The position numbers and the translations under genes were made by a program. A DNA stretch of 35,259 bases from Flavobacteriales bacterium (lineage in GTDB: Bacteria; Bacteroidota; Bacteroidia; Flavobacteriales; Flavobacteriaceae), in assembly GCA_026996605.1 (NCBI GenBank), contig JALWLE010000125.1, forward strand, positions 1-35,259, read 5' to 3'. The notes beneath the pieces were generated by a model, which saw only the letters and a program-made list of their open reading frames with translations, was not told the origin of the DNA and searched no databases. Below are positions 7,177 through 14,343 of the stretch, piece by piece (within the stretch, counting starts at the first letter, position 1; every line of letters begins with the position of its first letter).

Positions 7177-8139
7177 TTATTTTCGTTTAGTATTTTGACG
7201 TTTTTTAAAGAACAATCTTTCTTTAAAGTTTTTGATTTTTTCAGATAATTTGTCAAACATACCTTTGGTTTCTTTACCTTCGGTAATAGCTTTTTTCAAG
7301 TCTTTTATAGCAGTAGCCAATTCTTTGTATTCTTTGTCTTTTTTACCGTATCCCATAGCTTCGGCTAATTGTAATTGATAATCGGCATTATCCAAGAATA
7401 ATTGAGCCACATCTTTCTTATCTTTATCATCTGATAACATGGCTGCCGCACCTAATTTGATAAATTCTTCGGCTCTCAATACCGGAAGCGGTATATCTAT
7501 TTTTTCGACTACCAAAGTATTTAAAGCCTTCATCAAAACAGCAGCAGCTTCTTCTTTTTTACCTTCATCTAATAAGGCTGCAGCAACTCTCATGGCATCC
7601 GGATAGGTTACCAATGGTAAATAGGTAGTTTTAACGTTCATTTCGCTGGTTAAACCGTCCATTAATTTTTTTGCAGCTTGATAATAGCCGTCATCCATGG
7701 CTTTTTTGGCGGCATCTGTTATTTCGTAAACCGTAGGGATATCAACTACAACATCGTTTACTTGATAAACTACATTAACAGGCACTAAAGCCACACTGGG
7801 ATCTTTAGTAATCAATATTTCTAATTCACCGATTAATTTAGCCAATTCTTCTTTAGCTTTCTTGTCTTTATCTTTGGCAATATAGTTTAACACATTACCG
7901 GTTTCGCGTAGTATGGCAAGCGCTTGCTTGGTACTTTCTGTTTCTTTATATGCAAAGTCATCTTGCATGGTTTTGGCAATATTGCTTTGCAATTTTTGAT
8001 CGCTGATTTTGGCATGTTCCGGTTTGACCGGTGCTTCTTTTTTTACTTCGGCTTTTGTATGGTTACCGGTTGTTTTGTCTTGCGCACAACCTGTGAATAT
8101 AATTGCTAAGGTTGATAGGGCTAAAATTGTTTTTTTCAT
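7177..8139 (-). CDS. YfdX family lipoprotein
   Basis: 320 residues from ATG at 8139. That start is preferred over longer frames because it gives a clean type II signal peptide, MKKTILALSTLAIIFTGCAQ, with lipobox FTGC and Cys18 as lipidation site. A polar linker rich in Lys and Glu follows (about 20-45), then the YfdX core with KLIGELEILITKDPSVALVPVNV, AAKKAMDDGYYQAAKKLMDGLTSE and LLDEGKKEEAAAVLMKALNTL. It should be anchored in the cell envelope on the periplasmic side. It is the upstream member of a tandem paralogous pair; the downstream one lacks any signal. E. coli YfdX is linked to acid resistance, but carrying that role over is inference. Confidence 0.88.
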   Translation of the reverse strand: MKKTILALSTLAIIFTGCAQDKTTGNHTKAEVKKEAPVKPEHAKISDQKLQSNIAKTMQDDFAYKETESTKQALAILRETGNVLNYIAKDKDKKAKEELAKLIGELEILITKDPSVALVPVNVVYQVNDVVVDIPTVYEITDAAKKAMDDGYYQAAKKLMDGLTSEMNVKTTYLPLVTYPDAMRVAAALLDEGKKEEAAAVLMKALNTLVVEKIDIPLPVLRAEEFIKLGAAAMLSDDKDKKDVAQLFLDNADYQLQLAEAMGYGKKDKEYKELATAIKDLKKAITEGKETKGMFDKLSEKIKNFKERLFFKKRQNTKRK

Positions 8140-8383
8140 TTTTTCTGATTTTTTTGTTTTCTGTATCAGCCCTTTCAAATGTTTTGCCACTACCGTAAAT
8201 AAAGACATTTTGTCATTGACTTTACAATTTGTGGCAGAAAATATGAAAAAATTGCAGATTTTTATTTGAGACATTAAGTCAGGTAGGACACTGAGCAGGG
8301 TAAACGCACCATATGAGTTTATTCTGGAATGCCATAAAACATTAATGCAACCATGCAAAATGATTTACAACCCCCTTAATATC

Positions 8384-8553
8384 AGCTCCGTAGGAGCTGT
8401 ACTGTTTGTAGCAAGATAAATTAATGATAACAAATAGCTCCGTAGGTGCGACCTGTAACATGTAGTATTGATAATTTTATTAGGTCGCCCCTATGGGGCT
8501 TTATTGGATTGTAATGGTATTATGTTCTATAAACAGGACGCCCCTAAGGGGCT
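8384..8553. repeat. AGCTCCGTAGGAGC / GGTCGCCCCTATGGGGCT interspersed repeats
   Basis: Four related units occur: AGCTCCgtaGGAGCT (8384-8398, a short perfect hairpin), AGCTCCGTAGGTGCGACCT (from 8436), AGGTCGCCCCTATGGGGCT (8482-8500) and the similar GGACGCCCCTAAGGGGCT (8536-8553). The second and third are inverted copies with 16 of 19 positions matching. This resembles a repeat common in the intergenic DNA of many Bacteroidota. No reading frame is present between 8140 and 8659 apart from this. Confidence 0.65.
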
Positions 8554-8593
8554 AAAAGAAGTATTTTAATTTTTTTATAGTGCGTTTGCTCTG

Positions 8594-8644
8594 GGACACT
8601 GAGTGATTTCCTGACTTTCGTCGGGGAATTGTACCGAAGTGTCC
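8594..8644. repeat. GAGTG/ACCGA hairpin repeat, GGACACT variant
   Basis: Outer stem GGACACT (8594-8600) pairs with AGTGTCC (8638-8644). It is followed inside by GAGTG and preceded by TACCGA, the invariant marks of a family found at eight further places. The core TTCCTGACtttcGTCGGGGAA folds back on itself with G-U wobbles. The stem differs in sequence from the other copies but remains fully complementary. Confidence 0.75.
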
Positions 8645-8659
8645 GGTTTAGTGTTCTGC

Positions 8660-9535
8660 TTAACGATCTGGTATTATATAAATCTTTGGGTCATCGCGTT
8701 TCCATTCGGGCTGGATATAAGTATGATTGATACGAAATTTCTCTTGTAAAAGGTTTTCAATCCGTTCGCATATTTCGTCAAATTCCGATAAACGAATATC
8801 TTTGTTAAATTCGATATGAGCTTCCAAACGTAAATCATTATCATTGAGCCGCCACAAATGCACATGATGCATATTTTTGACGGACGGCAGTTCTAAAATA
8901 GCTTTTTCTACTTCGGAAATATCAATATCTTTCGGAGCAAATTGCATAATGATTTGCATAGATTCTTTTAAAATATCCCAACTGACATAGAGCAAATATC
9001 CGGCTATAATTAAAGAAAGCAAAGGGTCAATAAAATACCAATGATAATATTTGATAAATAGACCACCTATCAAGACTATAAACGACGTAAAAACATCGCT
9101 CAACAAATTGACATAAGTCGATTTGATATTCAGATTGTTTTGCGCACCGGCTCTCAAAATCAGCACGCTTAAAATATTTAAAACAATACTCAAAATTGAT
9201 AAATAAATAATCCAATTGTCTTTGACAATTTTAGGATGATTAAACCGGTAAAACGCTTCGTAAATCATTATAAATGACAAAACAATTAATATGGTTGCAT
9301 TGATTAGTGCCGCTACTATTTCTGCACGTTTATACCCAAAAGTTTTATCGATGGTTTGTTCTTTTTCGTTAGCTAATTTATTAGCAATATAGCTGATAAT
9401 CAACGAAATAACATCCGAAAAATTATGCATGGCATCTGACAGCAATGCCATACTGCCCGATATAATACCACCGATTACCTGTGATACCGTAATGATGATA
9501 TTCAATGAAATGGTTATGAGCAGTCTTTTTTGCAT
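8660..9535 (-). CDS. Cation diffusion facilitator (CDF) family metal efflux transporter
   Basis: 291 residues, typical for the family. Six hydrophobic segments (about 5-25, 27-52, 72-95, 108-128, 140-162, 165-187) are followed by a cytoplasmic C-terminal metal-sensing domain (about 205-280, with HHVHLW at 223-228). CDF proteins exchange Zn, Cd, Co, Fe or Mn for protons across the inner membrane. In TM2 the transport-site residues are SDAMHNFSD, with His37 and Asp41 (HxxxD). In TM5 the equivalent motif is NLLSD, with Asn143 and Asp147, where Zn/Cd transporters normally carry His. The metal is therefore uncertain. It is a single gene with a TAATTTTG box 18 bp before its ATG. Confidence 0.9.
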   Translation of the reverse strand: MQKRLLITISLNIIITVSQVIGGIISGSMALLSDAMHNFSDVISLIISYIANKLANEKEQTIDKTFGYKRAEIVAALINATILIVLSFIMIYEAFYRFNHPKIVKDNWIIYLSILSIVLNILSVLILRAGAQNNLNIKSTYVNLLSDVFTSFIVLIGGLFIKYYHWYFIDPLLSLIIAGYLLYVSWDILKESMQIIMQFAPKDIDISEVEKAILELPSVKNMHHVHLWRLNDNDLRLEAHIEFNKDIRLSEFDEICERIENLLQEKFRINHTYIQPEWKRDDPKIYIIPDR

Positions 9536-9552
9536 AAACAGATATTGTATAG

Positions 9553-9560
9553 CAAAATTA
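9553..9560 (-). promoter_or_regulatory. Candidate -7 box for the CDF transporter gene
   Basis: CAAAATTA on the plus strand is TAATTTTG on the minus strand, a full TAnnTTTG match 18 bp ahead of the ATG at 9535. No TTTG is seen at -33. Confidence 0.45.
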
Positions 9561-9648
9561 GGAAATCTTTTTGTGATTAAATATCGATTAGTTTATCATT
9601 TCAATTACTTATAGAAATAAAAGAATTTTAAAATATTTTATAAGAAAT

Positions 9649-9679
9649 TTTGTCAATTAAATTATTATTTTCATTTTTG
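9649..9679 (+). promoter_or_regulatory. Promoter of the asnB leader transcript
   Basis: TTTG (9649-9652), a 19-bp spacer and CATTTTTG (9672-9679, one mismatch to TAnnTTTG) make a near-consensus Bacteroidota promoter. Transcription would start around 9686, about 20 nt before the leader peptide ATG and 270 nt before asnB. Confidence 0.6.
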
Positions 9680-9705
9680 CACTATAAAACGACAAAATAG
9701 CACTG

Positions 9706-9759
9706 ATGTTTTTGAATTATTCTAATAATAACAATAATAATTACTACCCACGCCGGTAG
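9706..9759 (+). CDS. Asn-rich leader peptide of the asnB attenuator
   Basis: The frame ATG to TAG encodes 17 residues, MFLNYSNNNNNNYYPRR. Seven codons are for asparagine, six of them consecutive (9724-9741). It lies between a promoter (9649-9679) and an intrinsic terminator (9788-9816), and the next gene makes asparagine. This is the classical layout of a ribosome-mediated attenuator: when charged tRNA-Asn is scarce, the ribosome stalls on the Asn run and the terminator does not form. The last codons (CGC CGG TAG, 9751-9759) can pair with the terminator arms: CCGGU 9753-9757 with GCCGG 9790-9794, and CGCCG 9751-9755 with CGGCG 9804-9808. A stalled ribosome would leave that segment free, while one at the stop would cover it. 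The pairing model is inference. Confidence 0.75.
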   Translation: MFLNYSNNNNNNYYPRR

Positions 9760-9787
9760 CAGAAACTTGTGCTTAAAAAATAACAGT

Positions 9788-9816
9788 CCGCCGGGTTTTT
9801 GCTCGGCGGTTTTTTT
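9788..9816 (+). terminator. Attenuator terminator upstream of asnB
   Basis: CCGCCG (9788-9793) pairs with CGGCGG (9804-9809) and is extended by G-U and G-C pairs to an 8-bp stem with a 6-nt loop. Seven T residues follow (9810-9816). It lies 28 nt after the leader stop codon and 142 nt before asnB on the same strand, with no completed gene before it except the leader, so it most likely acts in attenuation. Confidence 0.85.
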
Positions 9817-9828
9817 ATGATTTTATTC

Positions 9829-9860
9829 AGACCTACTATTTTAAAAAACCTGTTAGGTCT
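9829..9860. repeat. Palindromic GACCTG repeat, degenerate copy
   Basis: AGACCTACTATTTTAAAA and AACCTGTTAGGTCT are a diverged version of the 33-bp palindrome; the outer AGACCT/AGGTCT pairing is kept. Confidence 0.6.
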
Positions 9861-9883
9861 CAAATCATTAAATAATCCGGATA

Positions 9884-9916
9884 AGACCTGCTAGGTTTCC
9901 AAAACCTAGTAGGTCT
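9884..9916. repeat. Palindromic GACCTG repeat between attenuator and asnB
   Basis: AGACCTGCTAGGTTT and AAACCTAGTAGGTCT face each other, nearly identical to 3277-3309. It lies 41 bp before the asnB ATG in the untranslated leader, so a folded form could also affect asnB expression. Confidence 0.75.
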
Positions 9917-9957
9917 AAAAAGATGAAAACTAAAAAACAATAAATAACCAATAAATT

Positions 9958-11643
9958 ATGTGTGGAATAGTCTGTGCTTTCGAACCCAAACAAGCGGTAG
10001 AACAATTAAGACCGCAAATTTTAAACATGTCTAAAAAACTGCGTCATCGCGGACCTGATTGGAGTGGTATTTTTACCCATTCCAATGCCATTATGGCACA
10101 CGAACGCCTAGCAATTGTCGATCCGACATCCGGAAAACAACCTTTGTATTCTGCTGACGGCAAATTGGTATTGGCAGTTAATGGCGAAATCTATAATCAT
10201 CAACAAATACGCAAGTGTTACGAAAAAACGTATAAATTTTTAACTAAAAGCGATTCGGAAGTCATTCTGGCTTTATATCGTGATAAAGGAGTGGATTTTC
10301 TAGAAGATTTAAACGGTATTTTTGGCTTTGCTTTGTATGATGTCGAAAAAGATGAATACCTGATTGCCCGCGACCATATGGGGATCATTCCTTTGTATAT
10401 GGGTTGGGACAAAAACGGCACGTTTTATGTAGCGTCCGAACTCAAAGCTTTGGAAGGTGTTTGTAACAAAATTGAAAGCTTTCCCCCCGGACATTATTAT
10501 CATAGCAAAGACCAAAAACTAGTGCGTTGGTATCATCGCGATTGGGAAGATTATGACAATGTTAAAGACAATATCAGTGATATTAAAGCGCTTCGTAAAG
10601 CTTTGGAAGATGCTGTACATCGCCAATTGATGAGTGATGTGCCTTACGGGGTTTTGTTATCCGGCGGACTGGATTCATCCATTACGTCGGCTATTGCTAA
10701 GATCTATGCCGATAAACGCATCGAATCAGGCGATACGGAAGCCGCTTGGTGGCCTCGTCTGCATTCTTTTGCCATTGGTTTGGAAGGTTCGCCCGATTTG
10801 GCTGCCGCTCGCAAAGTTGCCGAACATCTCGATACGGTGCATCATGAAATTATCTTTACCATTCAAGAAGGACTCGATGCGATTAACGATGTGATTTATC
10901 ATTTAGAGACTTATGATGTAACAACCGTTCGGGCATCAACACCCATGTATCTCATGGCGCGTGCCATAAAAGCTATGGGCATCAAAATGGTCCTATCAGG
11001 CGAAGGCAGTGATGAAATTTTTGGTGGTTATCTGTATTTTCACAAAGCGCCTTCGGCTAAGGATTTTCATGAAGAAACCGTCCGAAAACTCAAAAAATTG
11101 CATTTGTATGACAATTTACGCGCCAATAAATCCCTGGCGGCTTGGGGTATTGAAGGACGTGTGCCTTTCTTGGATAAAGAATTTCTCGATGTTGCCATGC
11201 GACTGAATCCGAAGGATAAAATGGTTGACCAAAACGGCGATGATAAACGCAAAATGGAAAAATGGATATTACGTAAAGCTTTTCAAGACATTTTACCCGA
11301 ATCTGTGGCTTGGCGGCAAAAAGAACAATTTAGCGATGGCGTTGGTTATTCTTGGATTGATACGCTTAAAGAAATTGTGGACAAAGAAGTAACCGATGAA
11401 CAGTTGGCAAACGCCCAATACCGCTTTCCTATCAATACGCCCGATACCAAAGAAGCATTTTATTATCGTAGCATTTTCGAGCAACATTTTCCGAGTGATG
11501 CCGCAGCCCAAACGGTGCCTTTTGAAGCTTCGGTGGCGTGTAGCACTTCCGTTGCTTTGGAATGGGACGAAAGTTTTAAAAACCTTAACGAACCCAGCGG
11601 GCGTGCTGTGTTACATGTGCATCAACAGGCATATAAAAAATAA
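9958..11643 (+). CDS. asnB: Asparagine synthetase B (glutamine-hydrolysing)
   Basis: 561 residues. It makes asparagine from aspartate, glutamine and ATP through a beta-aspartyl-AMP intermediate. The N-terminal class II glutamine amidotransferase domain begins MCGIV, so Cys2 is the exposed nucleophile after Met removal. RHRGPDWSG (29-37), NGEIYNH (75-81) and SDSEVIL (98-104) form the glutamine site. The synthetase domain carries the PP-loop SGGLDSS (235-241) and SGEGSDEIFGGYLYFH. Length and layout match bacterial AsnB (E. coli 554). The ATG follows an AT-rich leader that carries an Asn-codon attenuator at 9649-9816, so expression probably rises when charged tRNA-Asn is low. No second gene is co-directional close behind it. 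Confidence 0.95.
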   Translation: MCGIVCAFEPKQAVEQLRPQILNMSKKLRHRGPDWSGIFTHSNAIMAHERLAIVDPTSGKQPLYSADGKLVLAVNGEIYNHQQIRKCYEKTYKFLTKSDSEVILALYRDKGVDFLEDLNGIFGFALYDVEKDEYLIARDHMGIIPLYMGWDKNGTFYVASELKALEGVCNKIESFPPGHYYHSKDQKLVRWYHRDWEDYDNVKDNISDIKALRKALEDAVHRQLMSDVPYGVLLSGGLDSSITSAIAKIYADKRIESGDTEAAWWPRLHSFAIGLEGSPDLAAARKVAEHLDTVHHEIIFTIQEGLDAINDVIYHLETYDVTTVRASTPMYLMARAIKAMGIKMVLSGEGSDEIFGGYLYFHKAPSAKDFHEETVRKLKKLHLYDNLRANKSLAAWGIEGRVPFLDKEFLDVAMRLNPKDKMVDQNGDDKRKMEKWILRKAFQDILPESVAWRQKEQFSDGVGYSWIDTLKEIVDKEVTDEQLANAQYRFPINTPDTKEAFYYRSIFEQHFPSDAAAQTVPFEASVACSTSVALEWDESFKNLNEPSGRAVLHVHQQAYKK

Positions 11644-11650
11644 TTTGAAA

Positions 11651-11846
11651 AACCTGCTAGTGTCATGTCAAGTGTGTTATGACGTATAAGCCGAAGTTAT
11701 TTTTGTGGAGAGCAAGACATAAAATTTTCAGCATAGCCGTAGCTATGGTTAAAATTTTTAACGCAGCTATCTGCAAAAAGAACGAGTGCTTGGTATGACA
11801 ATAATATGCTTGACATGACACTAGGTTTTCAAAACCTAGTAGGTTT
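11651..11846. repeat. Palindromic GACCTG repeat split by a MITE-like insertion
   Basis: AACCTGCTAG at 11651-11660 and GTTTTCAAAACCTAGTAGGTTT from 11825 join into the usual palindrome once the intervening 160 bp and one CTAG copy (11821-11824) are removed. It lies 7 bp after the asnB stop. Confidence 0.8.
11661..11820. mobile_element. 160-bp MITE-like element, complete copy
   Basis: Perfect 12-bp terminal inverted repeats TGTCATGTCAAG (11661-11672) and CTTGACATGACA (11809-11820) bound the element, with CTAG on both sides (11657-11660, 11821-11824) as apparent target duplication. Because CTAG is itself a palindrome, a 2-bp TA duplication with slightly longer termini cannot be excluded. The inside encodes nothing credible but contains a CATAGC-CGTA-GCTATG hairpin and AT-rich inverted segments. 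A second, 5'-truncated copy lies at 21828-21951. It needs a transposase in trans; none is encoded in the window. Confidence 0.8.
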
Positions 11847-11870
11847 CTTATTTGCATTACAATCATTGTA

Positions 11871-11903
11871 AGACCTAGTAGGTTTTCCAAACCTGCTAGG
11901 TCT
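11871..11903. repeat. Palindromic GACCTG repeat
   Basis: AGACCTAGTAGGTTTT and AAACCTGCTAGGTCT, in the opposite orientation to the copy at 3277-3309. It belongs to the same family. Confidence 0.8.
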
Positions 11904-11938
11904 AAATAAAAAAAATGTTTTTATAATTATGTCGCATT

Positions 11939-11988
11939 TGTCATTTCGACAGAATCCCTACCACAAGTCGGGATGACGAGAAATCTCT
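11939..11988. repeat. TCATTTCGACAGA...GAGAAATCTC intergenic repeat
   Basis: Begins TCATTTCGACAGAATCCC and ends GGGATGACGAGAAATCTC, with an inner hairpin arm interrupted by ACAA. Further copies are at 12455-12500, 12569-12608, 14227-14275 and 18706-18755. Confidence 0.7.
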
Positions 11989-12048
11989 TTTAAAACAACC
12001 TAAAATTTCAAACGTAATACAATATAATTTTTTTTAATTTTATAAATC

Positions 12049-12371
12049 ATGAAAATACAAGCCCAACATAATTATTATGTTTATATTCTTATTATGTTTA
12101 TATTCTAACCAACAAAACTAAAACTGTTTTGTATATAGGTGTAACCGATGATTTGAAACAACGCTTATATTTTCATAACAATCCCTAGCCTTTTTCCAAA
12201 GCTTTTACAGCAAAGTATAAGGTCAAATATTTAGTTTATTATGAACATTTTTCTGATATTGAAACAGCCATAAGTCGTGAAAAACAAATAAAAAAATACA
12301 GACGCACCAAAAAGGATGCTTTGATAAACGATTTTAATCCAACTTGGCGATTTTTAAATGATGATATTTAA
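12049..12371 (+). pseudogene. GIY-YIG nuclease-like gene, disrupted
   Basis: Read with one correction, the frame encodes a small GIY-YIG domain protein (YhbQ/UvrC N-terminal type) of about 100 residues: HNYYVYILTNKT, VLYIGVTDDLKQRL, TAKYKVKYLVYYE, AISREKQIKKYRR and a NPTWRFL end. Two lesions are visible. A perfect 17-bp tandem duplication (TATTATGTTTATATTCT at 12073-12089 and 12090-12106) shifts the frame; removing one unit restores YVYILTNKT exactly. A TAG stop also interrupts the frame soon after HNNP. Such small proteins are common in multiple copies in Bacteroidota and their role is uncertain. It is likely non-functional. Confidence 0.85.
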
Positions 12372-12375
12372 TGTG

Positions 12376-12608
12376 ATTAACAGAGATTCCTCGTCGCTTT
12401 GCTCACTCGGAATGACACTCATCATCAAAGAAGCTAATAAAACTTGAAGCACTCTGTCATTTCGACAGAATCCCGACCACAAGTCGGGATGACGAGAAAT
12501 GGTCAGTTTTATTGGTTGAGATTCCTCGTCGCTCGTTCCTCGCTCACTCGGAATGACATTCTGTGCACTGTCATTTCGATCCCGACTTTTGTCGGGAGAG
12601 AAATCTCT
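12376..12608. repeat. Cluster of TCATTTCGA / GAGATTCCTCGTCGC intergenic repeats
   Basis: Holds GAGATTCCTCGTCGC...CACTCGGAATGACA (12381-12416), a TCATTTCGACAGA copy (12455-12500), a second CCTCGTCGC...GGAATGACA copy (12520-12558) and a short TCATTTCGA copy with the hairpin CCCGACttttGTCGGG (12569-12608). The units alternate in orientation. Open frames here are repeat sequence, not genes. Confidence 0.65.
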
Positions 12609-12630
12609 TAAACCCCTAGGCACTTACCAC

Positions 12631-14163
12631 TTACTTACTCAACTTCTCAATCCCCCGTTCAATCCGTCTCAAAGTCTCATCTTTTCCCAGCATTTCTATA
12701 ATCACAAACAAATCCGGTCCTTTTAAGTCACCGACCAATGACAATCGCAGTGGTTGCATCACTTTACCGAAACCAATTTCTTTGCTGTTAATCCAATCGG
12801 ATAATGTATCCTTGATGTGTGCTGCTTCCCACGGCTCAATGTCTTTTAACAATTCGATAACTTCTTGCATCAATTCAGGCGTTTGTACTTTCCATTGTTT
12901 TTTAACGGCTTTTGCGGCGTATTCAGTAGGAGCGGTAAAAAAGAAAGCACCTTGATCCCAAAAATCCTTGACAAAAGTAGCGCGGTCTTTTAGCAGTTCG
13001 ATAACTTTTTTACTATATTCTCTTATTGCTTTCCCTTCTATGGTATAACCGAGTTTTTCTTGCAAAATAGGTATAAACAAATCAACCAATTCTTCTGCAG
13101 ATTTTTTTTGTAGATGCTGGTGTTGGAACCACTTGGCTTTATCGGGATCAAATTTGGCGCCGGATTTATTGACGCGTGATAAATCGAATAGTTTTATCAA
13201 TTCGTCCATGCTAAAAACTTCTTGTTCCGTTCCCGGATTCCAACCCAATAAGGCTAAAAGATTGACAAAACTTTCCGGAAAATAGCCGTCTTCTCTATAA
13301 CCGGCATAAACGTCTCCGGTTTTTGGGTCTTGCCATTGCAAGGGAAAAACCGGAAAGCCCATTTTAGCACCGTCCCGCTTGCTTAATTTACCTTTTCCTA
13401 CCGGTTTCATAATTAGCGGTAAATGGGCAAATTGCGGTTTGTCCCAGCCAAAAGCTTCGTAAAGTAAGTAATGTAACGGTAACGAAGGCAACCATTCTTC
13501 GCCGCGAATCACATGACTGATTTGCATCAAATGATCATCTACGATATTTGCCAAATGATAAGTCGGTAAACCGTCACTTTTCATCAGCACTTTATCGTCC
13601 AAAGTATTGGAATTGACCCGCACTTCCCCACGAATCAAATCATGCATAAGGATTTCTTGATTTTCGGGTATTTTAAACCGGATGACATACGGGTCACCAT
13701 TTGCCAACCGCTCCCCTACTTCATTTGCTGTCATGTTCAGAGAATTATCCATTTGTTCCCGAGTCGCATAATTATACATAAATCGTTCGCCTTTGGCTTC
13801 AAATTCTTTGCGAATTTTATCCAAATGATCCGGCGTATCAAAGGCGTAATATGCCTTACCGCTGTCTAGTAACTCTTTGATATATTTTTGATAAATATCT
13901 TTACGTTCACTTTGTTTGTATGGACCGAAATCCCCTTTACCGTCCACACCTTCATCAAATTCGATACCGGTCCACGCCAAACTTTCTTTGATGTATTCTT
14001 CGGCACCCGGTACAAAACGGGTTTGATCGGTATCTTCGATACGTAATATCATTTTACCGCCGGTTTGTTTGGCAAGCAAATAGTTAAACAATGCGGTACG
14101 CACACCGCCCATATGTAAAGGTCCGGTCGGACTCGGGGCAAATCTTACTCTGACATCTTTCAT
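12631..14163 (-). CDS. gltX: Glutamyl-tRNA synthetase
   Basis: 510 residues. It charges tRNA-Glu with glutamate using ATP. The class I signatures are present: the HIGH motif in the form HMGG (residues 17-20, within FAPSPTGPLHMGG) and the KMSKS loop as KLSKRDG (259-265). An alpha-helical anticodon-binding domain occupies the C-terminal third. Start at 14163 (MKDVRVRFAP) is chosen over a 15-codon longer frame because a TATTTTTG promoter box lies inside that extension and the family begins close to VRVRFAPSPTG. It is flanked by repeat-rich intergenic DNA, so probably monocistronic. Confidence 0.95.
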   Translation of the reverse strand: MKDVRVRFAPSPTGPLHMGGVRTALFNYLLAKQTGGKMILRIEDTDQTRFVPGAEEYIKESLAWTGIEFDEGVDGKGDFGPYKQSERKDIYQKYIKELLDSGKAYYAFDTPDHLDKIRKEFEAKGERFMYNYATREQMDNSLNMTANEVGERLANGDPYVIRFKIPENQEILMHDLIRGEVRVNSNTLDDKVLMKSDGLPTYHLANIVDDHLMQISHVIRGEEWLPSLPLHYLLYEAFGWDKPQFAHLPLIMKPVGKGKLSKRDGAKMGFPVFPLQWQDPKTGDVYAGYREDGYFPESFVNLLALLGWNPGTEQEVFSMDELIKLFDLSRVNKSGAKFDPDKAKWFQHQHLQKKSAEELVDLFIPILQEKLGYTIEGKAIREYSKKVIELLKDRATFVKDFWDQGAFFFTAPTEYAAKAVKKQWKVQTPELMQEVIELLKDIEPWEAAHIKDTLSDWINSKEIGFGKVMQPLRLSLVGDLKGPDLFVIIEMLGKDETLRRIERGIEKLSK

Positions 14164-14178
14164 TTTGATTATTTTTTG

Positions 14179-14186
14179 CAAAAATA
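14179..14186 (-). promoter_or_regulatory. -7 box for gltX
   Basis: CAAAAATA on the plus strand is TATTTTTG on the minus strand, a full TAnnTTTG match 16 bp before the ATG at 14163. No TTTG at the ideal -33 spacing was found. Confidence 0.5.
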
Positions 14187-14226
14187 CGATTTTATCATTT
14201 ATCACCACAGGTCATCAAAGTACCGC

Positions 14227-14325
14227 TGTCATTTCGACAGAGTCCCGACCACAAGTCGGGACGACGAGAAATCTCATGTTCTATCAACTGAGAGATTTCT
14301 CCTCGCTGCGCTCGCTCGGAATGAC
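14227..14325. repeat. Inverted pair of TCATTTCGA-type repeats
   Basis: A copy beginning GTCATTTCGACAGAGTCCC (14228) and ending GACGAGAAATCTC (14275) is followed by the opposite orientation GAGATTTCTCCTCGC...CTCGGAATGACA (14292-14325). Within the first, TCCCGACC and GTCGGGA form a hairpin. Confidence 0.7.
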
Positions 14326-14343
14326 ATTCTGTATCAAAGTATA

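Noticed and set aside
8140-8358. Longer N-terminus for the lipoprotein YfdX
   Set aside because: The extension runs through the upstream intergenic sequence and would bury the clear signal peptide and lipobox that start at 8139.
9782-9820. Hairpin before asnB as a terminator of an upstream gene
   Set aside because: The only gene to its left (CDF) is on the opposite strand and points away, so the hairpin can only end the short leader transcript.
12354-12623. Open frame of 89 codons on the minus strand
   Set aside because: It is made of the TCATTTCGA and CCTCGTCGC intergenic repeats (translating as SERGTSDEES-like strings) and has no homologous-looking domain.
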